NCBI RefSeq assembly: GCF_947492405.1
Contig: NZ_CANLMP010000004.1
Span: 124,001 to 188,000 of the forward strand
DNA: 64,000 nucleotides
Source of the DNA: an uncultured Aquimarina sp.
GTDB taxonomy: Bacteria > Bacteroidota > Bacteroidia > Flavobacteriales > Flavobacteriaceae
Direction: 5' to 3'
A program made the position numbers and the translations under genes. This document shows positions 59,839 through 64,000 of the stretch, one piece after another. The notes under the pieces were generated by a model that was given only the letters and a program-made list of their open reading frames with translations, had not been told where the DNA came from and made no database searches. Numbering within the stretch: the stretch's first letter is position 1; each line of letters begins with the position of its first letter.

Positions 59839-60618
59839 TTACTTTCCTTTAAAAACTGGTTTTCTTTTTTCTATAAAAGCATTTACCCCTTCTGCATAGT
59901 CCTCACTTTCTGCTGCTTCTATTTGCATATCAGATTCTATAGCCAACTGCTGATCCAAAGTATTAACCATTGATTGGTTTAGCAATCTCTTAGTCAACCC
60001 TAGGGCTTTTGTTGGCATTTTAGCAACTTTGGAAGCTAGTTTAAGTACTTCTTCTTCAAAAGTTTCGGCAGGAAATACTTTGTATAACATTCCTAATTCT
60101 TCTGCTTCTTTTGCGGTTACTTTATCTCCTAACATCATCAATGCTGATGCTTTTTGAAAGCCAATTAATCTTGGTAGAAAAAAAGTTCCAGCACTATCGG
60201 GTATTAATCCAATTTTGCTAAATGCCTGAATGAAACTTACTACTTCTGATGCTACTACTATATCACAAGCTAAAGCGATATTTGCTCCAGCACCGGCTGC
60301 CACACCATTAACTGCCGCAATTATTGGTTTCTCAATACTTCGTATTCTCTTTACTATAGGGTTGTAATGTTCTTCCAGTATTTTTCTAAAACCAGGATTT
60401 AATTCTGGAGAAGTAACTTCTTTTAGATCTTGACCGGCACAAAATGCTTTGCCATTACCTGTTAAGATTATTGCTCTAACCTCATCATTTGTTTCACAAG
60501 CATCTAAAGTATCTTGTAATCTTAATGCCATTTCTCTATTAAAACTATTAAAAGTTTCAGGACGGTTTAAGGTGACTTTAGCAATTCTGTTTTCTATTGT
60601 TAATTCTATTGAGTTCAT
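59839..60618 (-). CDS. paaG: PaaG-type enoyl-CoA isomerase
   Basis: 259 residues, crotonase fold (KAFCAGQDLKEV near 62; NGVAAGAGANIALACDIVVA near 105). FIQAFSKIGLIPDSAGTFFLPRLIG near 130-155, with Asp in place of the hydratase Glu, is the PaaG hallmark: isomerisation of epoxy-phenylacetyl-CoA to oxepin-CoA. It lies between paaH and the VOC gene on the paa strand. A palindromic repeat (CCCTCTCCCAGAAGGAGAGGG) sits just upstream at about 60630-60655. Confidence 0.85.
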   Translation of the reverse strand: MNSIELTIENRIAKVTLNRPETFNSFNREMALRLQDTLDACETNDEVRAIILTGNGKAFCAGQDLKEVTSPELNPGFRKILEEHYNPIVKRIRSIEKPIIAAVNGVAAGAGANIALACDIVVASEVVSFIQAFSKIGLIPDSAGTFFLPRLIGFQKASALMMLGDKVTAKEAEELGMLYKVFPAETFEEEVLKLASKVAKMPTKALGLTKRLLNQSMVNTLDQQLAIESDMQIEAAESEDYAEGVNAFIEKRKPVFKGK

Positions 60619-60662
60619 AGGCTATCACCTCAACCCTCTCCCAGAAGGAGAGGGAGTATAGG

Positions 60663-61046
60663 TTATTCTTTTAAATCTGTTAAACTTTTTATTTTAAATT
60701 CTGGATTATATATGATTCCGATAATATTGTCCCAAGGATCTTTCACCGATGCTACCATCAATTCACCTCCGACATTAGTAGGTTTTTCGTGTTCTTTAGC
60801 TCCTAATTCAATGAGATTTTGATAGGTTTTATGAATATCATCTACTCCCCAATAGGAAAGTACACTATCTGCTTTATCTTTTACAATAGCTTCTTCTGGT
60901 AAAAGTCCAAGTTCATATCCACCGATATTAAAACCTACATAGAATGGTTCATCAAAATATTGTTTTGTAGCAAAAGCTTTTGCATACCATTCTTTGGCTT
61001 TTTTCAGATCACTAACTTTATATATTGTAGTTCTAAGTCCCAGCAT
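60663..61046 (-). CDS. VOC (glyoxalase-like) family protein
   Basis: 127 residues with the beta-alpha-beta-beta-beta repeats of the vicinal oxygen chelate fold: LRTTIYKVSDLKKAKEWYAKAF at the start and VASVKDPWDNIIGIIYN at the end with Asp/Glu metal-ligand candidates. It overlaps the context of paaD with a 1-base gap, so it is in the paa operon, but its substrate is unknown. Confidence 0.75.
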   Translation of the reverse strand: MLGLRTTIYKVSDLKKAKEWYAKAFATKQYFDEPFYVGFNIGGYELGLLPEEAIVKDKADSVLSYWGVDDIHKTYQNLIELGAKEHEKPTNVGGELMVASVKDPWDNIIGIIYNPEFKIKSLTDLKE

Positions 61047-61047
61047 A

Positions 61048-61551
61048 TTATTTCAAACATTTGAAGTAATCAAAAGGTTCAAGACAGTCTTCACATTGAA
61101 ACAATGCTTTGCAAGCTGTTGAACCAAATTGACTTATCATTTTTGTGTTGGTTGAGCCGCATTGAGGACATTTTACGATCTTCTTATTCCCTAGCAAAGC
61201 TTCTTTATCTGCATCTTCTTCTAATGGAGCTGCAATTCCATATTCTTCAAGTGCTTTTCTACCTCTTGGAGTGATCCAATCGGTTGTCCAGGCTGGGGAT
61301 AGCACTAAGGATACCTTTGCTTCTATATTTTCTTGACTAAAAGCATTGATGATATCATCACCGATCACGTCCATTGCCGGACATCCACTGTATGTTGGTG
61401 TGATTTTAATTTGAGCAATATTATTAACCATTTGAGCAAATCGAACAACTCCCATATCCATAATAGATAATACCGGAATTTCCGGATCACTAACTTTCTC
61501 AAGAATCGAGAATAGTTTAGGGTCAATATGTTGCTCTAGTTCAATTGTCAT
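61048..61551 (-). CDS. paaD: Phenylacetyl-CoA epoxidase assembly protein PaaD
   Basis: 167 residues. DPEIPVLSIMDMGVVRF and YSGCPAMDVIGDDI place it in the MIP18/PaaD family (DUF59), and the C-terminal CPQCGSTNTKM...CEDCLEPF provides two Cys pairs for zinc or Fe-S. It helps mature the epoxidase PaaABCE. Gene order paaA-B-C-D is conserved here. Confidence 0.9.
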   Translation of the reverse strand: MTIELEQHIDPKLFSILEKVSDPEIPVLSIMDMGVVRFAQMVNNIAQIKITPTYSGCPAMDVIGDDIINAFSQENIEAKVSLVLSPAWTTDWITPRGRKALEEYGIAAPLEEDADKEALLGNKKIVKCPQCGSTNTKMISQFGSTACKALFQCEDCLEPFDYFKCLK

Positions 61552-61589
61552 TTTTTTAATTCTTGATCTATTCCATTAAACAGATCCCA

Positions 61590-61625
61590 ACCTACACTTC
61601 TACAGGCTCAGTGTGACACGCTGGG
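61590..61625 (+). repeat. Interspersed repeat between paaD and paaC
   Basis: CTACACTTCTACAGGCTCAGTGTGACACG, a diverged copy of the repeat at 51465 and 63855. Confidence 0.55.
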
Positions 61626-61640
61626 ATGACAATTTAGTTG

Positions 61641-62396
61641 TCACCACTTCATATTAGGATATGTGCGTTGCATATATTGTAAATCCGAAAGCAAGTAGCC
61701 CATATGTTCACTGTGAATTCCTTCTTTACCACCTTTTCTAAACCACTTAAGTTCTGGAACAGATAAAGTAGCTTCTTCTAAAACTTCACCCACTATCTGA
61801 TAATACTTTTCTTTTAAAAGACTAACATCTACTCCAACCCCTAATTCAACAGCATTTTTATCTTCTTCTGTCAATTGAAATAATTCATCCGTAAATTTCC
61901 AAAGATCATTAACTGCTTCCTGAGTTTTTTGGTGACTTACTTCAGTTCCATCTCCTAGCCTTTTTATCCAATCTGAAGAAAAACGTTGATGATAACTTAC
62001 TTCTTTAATTCCTTTTTTGGCAATTGCAGCAAGTGTTTCATCTTTACTATTTTGTAATTCCTGCAATAACAATAAATGGAATACATCATAAAAAAACTGA
62101 CGTGTAATTATATACGCGAAATTCGTATTTGGTTGTTCTACCAGTAATACATTTTTGTATTGTCTTTCAGTCCTCAAGAAAGCTATATCATCTTCTGTAA
62201 CTTTTTCTCCAGACAGATGAGCTGCATATTGATAGTAGCTACGAGTTTGCCCTAATAAATCGAGTGCCATATTTGTACAGGCGATATCCGTTTCTAAATT
62301 AGGACCATGTCCACATAATTCAGAAAGACGTTGACCTAGTATTAAAGCATTATCGGCAATCCCGTAGATGTATTGTATAAGATTTTCTTTTTTCAT
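61641..62396 (-). CDS. paaC: Phenylacetyl-CoA epoxidase structural subunit PaaC
   Basis: 251 residues, ferritin-like four-helix fold (DIACTNMALDLLGQTRSYYQYAA near 40; NTNFAYIITRQFFYDVFHLLL near 90; YHQRFSSDWIKRLGDGTE near 130). PaaC is the non-catalytic partner that stabilises PaaA. Two palindromic repeats (CCCGCGAAAGCGGG, TTCCCGCCTTCACGGGAA) lie between it and paaB. Confidence 0.9.
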   Translation of the reverse strand: MKKENLIQYIYGIADNALILGQRLSELCGHGPNLETDIACTNMALDLLGQTRSYYQYAAHLSGEKVTEDDIAFLRTERQYKNVLLVEQPNTNFAYIITRQFFYDVFHLLLLQELQNSKDETLAAIAKKGIKEVSYHQRFSSDWIKRLGDGTEVSHQKTQEAVNDLWKFTDELFQLTEEDKNAVELGVGVDVSLLKEKYYQIVGEVLEEATLSVPELKWFRKGGKEGIHSEHMGYLLSDLQYMQRTYPNMKW

Positions 62397-62494
62397 TACA
62401 CTGCCCGCGAAAGCGGGTATCTTTTGATTAACTTTAGGTTCCCTTTATAAGTTTCCCGCCTTCACGGGAATTGTAATTATTGTAACAACAATAA

Positions 62495-62785
62495 TCACAT
62501 ATGTTTTACTTCATCTGGTAATGTATAGAATGTAGGATGCCTATACACTTTATCTTGAGCAGGTTCAAACAACTCCCCATTGTTTTCTGGATTAGAAGCA
62601 GTAATATGTTTAGATTCTACTACCCATATACTTACTCCTTCACTTCTACGCGTATACACGTCTCTGGCGTTTTCTAATGCCATTTCTTCATCGGCAGCAT
62701 GTAAACTTCCGAAATGGCGATGTTCTAAACCATTTTTACTTCTAACGAAGACTTCCCAAAGTGGCCAATTTTTTTTCATAATCAA
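62495..62785 (-). CDS. paaB: Phenylacetyl-CoA epoxidase subunit PaaB
   Basis: 96 residues, the usual PaaB size. WPLWEVFVRSKNGLEHRH and the middle ALENARDVYTRRSEGVSIWVV match the family. It bridges subunits in the epoxidase complex. Confidence 0.92.
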   Translation of the reverse strand: MIMKKNWPLWEVFVRSKNGLEHRHFGSLHAADEEMALENARDVYTRRSEGVSIWVVESKHITASNPENNGELFEPAQDKVYRHPTFYTLPDEVKHM

Positions 62786-62838
62786 TACGCCCTTATTGTA
62801 ACTTCTCTAATAGCGAGAAAATATCAACAAGGAATTTA

Positions 62839-63819
62839 TTAAATTGCTTTCTTAATTTTATTATCCTGTTGTTTTTCGGCATAAGCCATTGCAGCATCAC
62901 GAACCCATTCTCCTTCGTTCCAAGCGTCTACTCTTGCCGATAATCGTTCTTTATTACAAGGGCCATGGCCTTTAACTACCTGCCAGAATTCATCCCAATC
63001 GATGTCTCCAAAATCATAATGTTTTGTTTCCTCATTCCATTTTAAATCTGGATCTGGAACTGTCAAGCCAATAAGATCAGCCTGTGGCACGGTTTGATCT
63101 ATAAACTGTTGACGTAATTCATCATTGGTTTTACGTTTTAGTTTCCATTTCATTGATTGTTCTGTATGCACGGATTCTGCATCTGTTGGCCCAAGCATCA
63201 TTAAGGATGGCCACCACCAACGATTTAATGCATCCTGAGCTAGTTCTTTTTGTTCTGGAGTTCCGTTTGCCAAGGTCATCATGATCTCAAATCCTTGTCG
63301 CTGGTGAAAACTTTCTTCTTTACAAACACGAATCATAGCTCTGGCATATGGCCCATATGAAGTACTACAAAGCGGAACTTGATTAATGATTGCAGCGCCA
63401 TCTACTAACCAACCTATAGCTCCGATATCTGCCCAGGTTAATGTTGGATAATTAAAAATACTAGAATATTTAGCTTTTCCAGTATGTAACTGTTCGTATA
63501 GTTCTTCTCTAGAAATTCCCAGAGTTTCACAAGCACTATACAAATACAATCCGTGTCCGGCTTCATCTTGTACTTTAGCCAACAATGCTACTTTACGTCT
63601 CATTGATGGTGCTCTGGATATCCAGTTACCTTCTGGTAACATTCCCACAATTTCTGAATGTGCGTGTTGTGATATCTGCCTGATATGGGTCTTTCGATAC
63701 TTTTCTGGCATCCAATCTTTTGGTTCAATTTTTTCGTCTCTGGCAATTCTTTGATCAAAGAGTTCTTCCAGACTTCGACTAGGCTCAGCCCCAGTGTTTT
63801 TTATTTCTTTTTCACTCAT
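62839..63819 (-). CDS. paaA: Phenylacetyl-CoA epoxidase catalytic subunit PaaA
   Basis: 326 residues. Di-iron ligands of the ferritin-like fold appear as E and ExxH motifs: [14 protein letters not shown] (near 90) and [14 protein letters not shown] (near 175). [22 protein letters not shown] and the C-terminal [14 protein letters not shown] are typical. PaaA epoxidises the aromatic ring of phenylacetyl-CoA using reducing power from PaaE encoded upstream. Confidence 0.95.
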   Translation of the reverse strand: MSEKEIKNTGAEPSRSLEELFDQRIARDEKIEPKDWMPEKYRKTHIRQISQHAHSEIVGMLPEGNWISRAPSMRRKVALLAKVQDEAGHGLYLYSACETLGISREELYEQLHTGKAKYSSIFNYPTLTWADIGAIGWLVDGAAIINQVPLCSTSYGPYARAMIRVCKEESFHQRQGFEIMMTLANGTPEQKELAQDALNRWWWPSLMMLGPTDAESVHTEQSMKWKLKRKTNDELRQQFIDQTVPQADLIGLTVPDPDLKWNEETKHYDFGDIDWDEFWQVVKGHGPCNKERLSARVDAWNEGEWVRDAAMAYAEKQQDNKIKKAI

Positions 63820-63854
63820 AATTCTAAGTTTTATAGTGACTTGAATTCCAGCCT

Positions 63855-63890
63855 ACACTTCGACAAGCTCAGTGTGACGCGCTGGAATGA
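63855..63890 (+). repeat. Interspersed repeat between paaE and paaA
   Basis: CTACACTTCGACAAGCTCAGTGTGACGCG, a copy of the repeat at 51465. Confidence 0.6.
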
Positions 63891-63897
63891 CAAAAAA

Positions 63898-64000
63898 TTA
63901 CACGTCAAAATCTACCACTACTTTCTCAGTGGTTGGTACTGCCTGACAAGACAATACTAATCCTTTTGCCACCTCATCTTCTTCTAATGCATAATTTATT
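63898..64000 (-). CDS. paaE: Phenylacetyl-CoA epoxidase reductase PaaE, 3' end
   Basis: The last 33 or so codons of a minus-strand gene cut by the window end. LSCQAVPTTEKVVVDFDV matches the C-terminus of a plant-type 2Fe-2S ferredoxin domain (the Cys being the last cluster ligand) as in PaaE. Position directly before paaA supports this. The stop TAA is at 63898-63900 in complement. Confidence 0.75.
   Translation of the reverse strand, partial: INYALEEDEVAKGLVLSCQAVPTTEKVVVDFDV

Overview
The window looks like a chromosome segment of a marine Flavobacteriaceae bacterium (Bacteroidetes; Aquimarina-like gene content is a guess). The support is low GC, promoters of the Bacteroidetes type (TTTG, about 20 bases, TAnnTTTG), a type IX secretion C-terminal domain, several TonB-dependent receptors including a FecI/FecR-type locus, and a fused branched-chain E1 gene. 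Short palindromic repeats are scattered between genes and in places inside them.

Layout. 0-6 kb: end of an aldose-1-epimerase gene, an ARPP-1-like protein, a DUF2064 transferase and an Oar-like TonB receptor. 6.0-11.6 kb: an RNA-repair island, with two short leader ORFs each followed by a terminator, then rtcB, prfH, a TPR protein, an Ntn-hydrolase and a DEDDh exonuclease. 12.2-19.7 kb: DUF547 protein, outer-membrane barrel, di-heme peroxidase, a T9SS-secreted SGNH-like protein, a methyltransferase and an orphan. 19.7-31.6 kb (minus strand): a stress or envelope cluster with 2OG oxygenase, SF1 helicase with nuclease-like tail, TerB/CbbX-type AAA+ ATPase, ABC importer whose binding protein is fused to OmpA, and PspA-like coiled-coil proteins. 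31.7-38 kb: a second pair of leader ORFs and terminators, a dense array of tRNA and tRNA-like genes, and a slipin (SPFH/Band-7) gene. 38-46.6 kb: sigma/anti-sigma/TonB receptor locus with a decayed receptor copy, two lipocalin-like lipoproteins and three copies of a small RNA gene. 46.6-64 kb (minus strand): branched-chain keto-acid dehydrogenase genes, ilvE and a nearly full phenylacetate (paa) pathway.

The most interesting system joins the 6-11 kb and 31.7-38 kb islands. Both begin with the same two-part leader: promoter, short ORF, terminator, then a second promoter, short ORF and terminator. In all four leaders a sequence inside the short ORF matches the 3' arm of that leader's own terminator, so it can compete for the 5' arm. 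This is the layout of ribosome-controlled attenuation. The leader ORF nearest the tRNA array uses all 20 amino acids in 36 codons if read from its first ATG. One leader pair precedes an RNA ligase/ribosome rescue operon; the other precedes a tRNA array ending in a slipin. My inference is one regulon that senses failing translation or damaged tRNA and answers with repair enzymes and replacement or decoy tRNAs.

The array itself is odd. Near its 3' end two tRNAs are encoded in permuted order (3' half, short linker, 5' half), with perfect 7-bp acceptor matches across each junction. A tRNA-Ser carries a 41-base insertion in its T-loop whose removal would restore a canonical T-arm. Another tRNA-like gene has about 150 bases between its D and T arms. 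Several others have a replaced T-arm, a short variable arm or a rare anticodon. Whether these RNAs mature, and whether RtcB takes part, cannot be decided from sequence alone.
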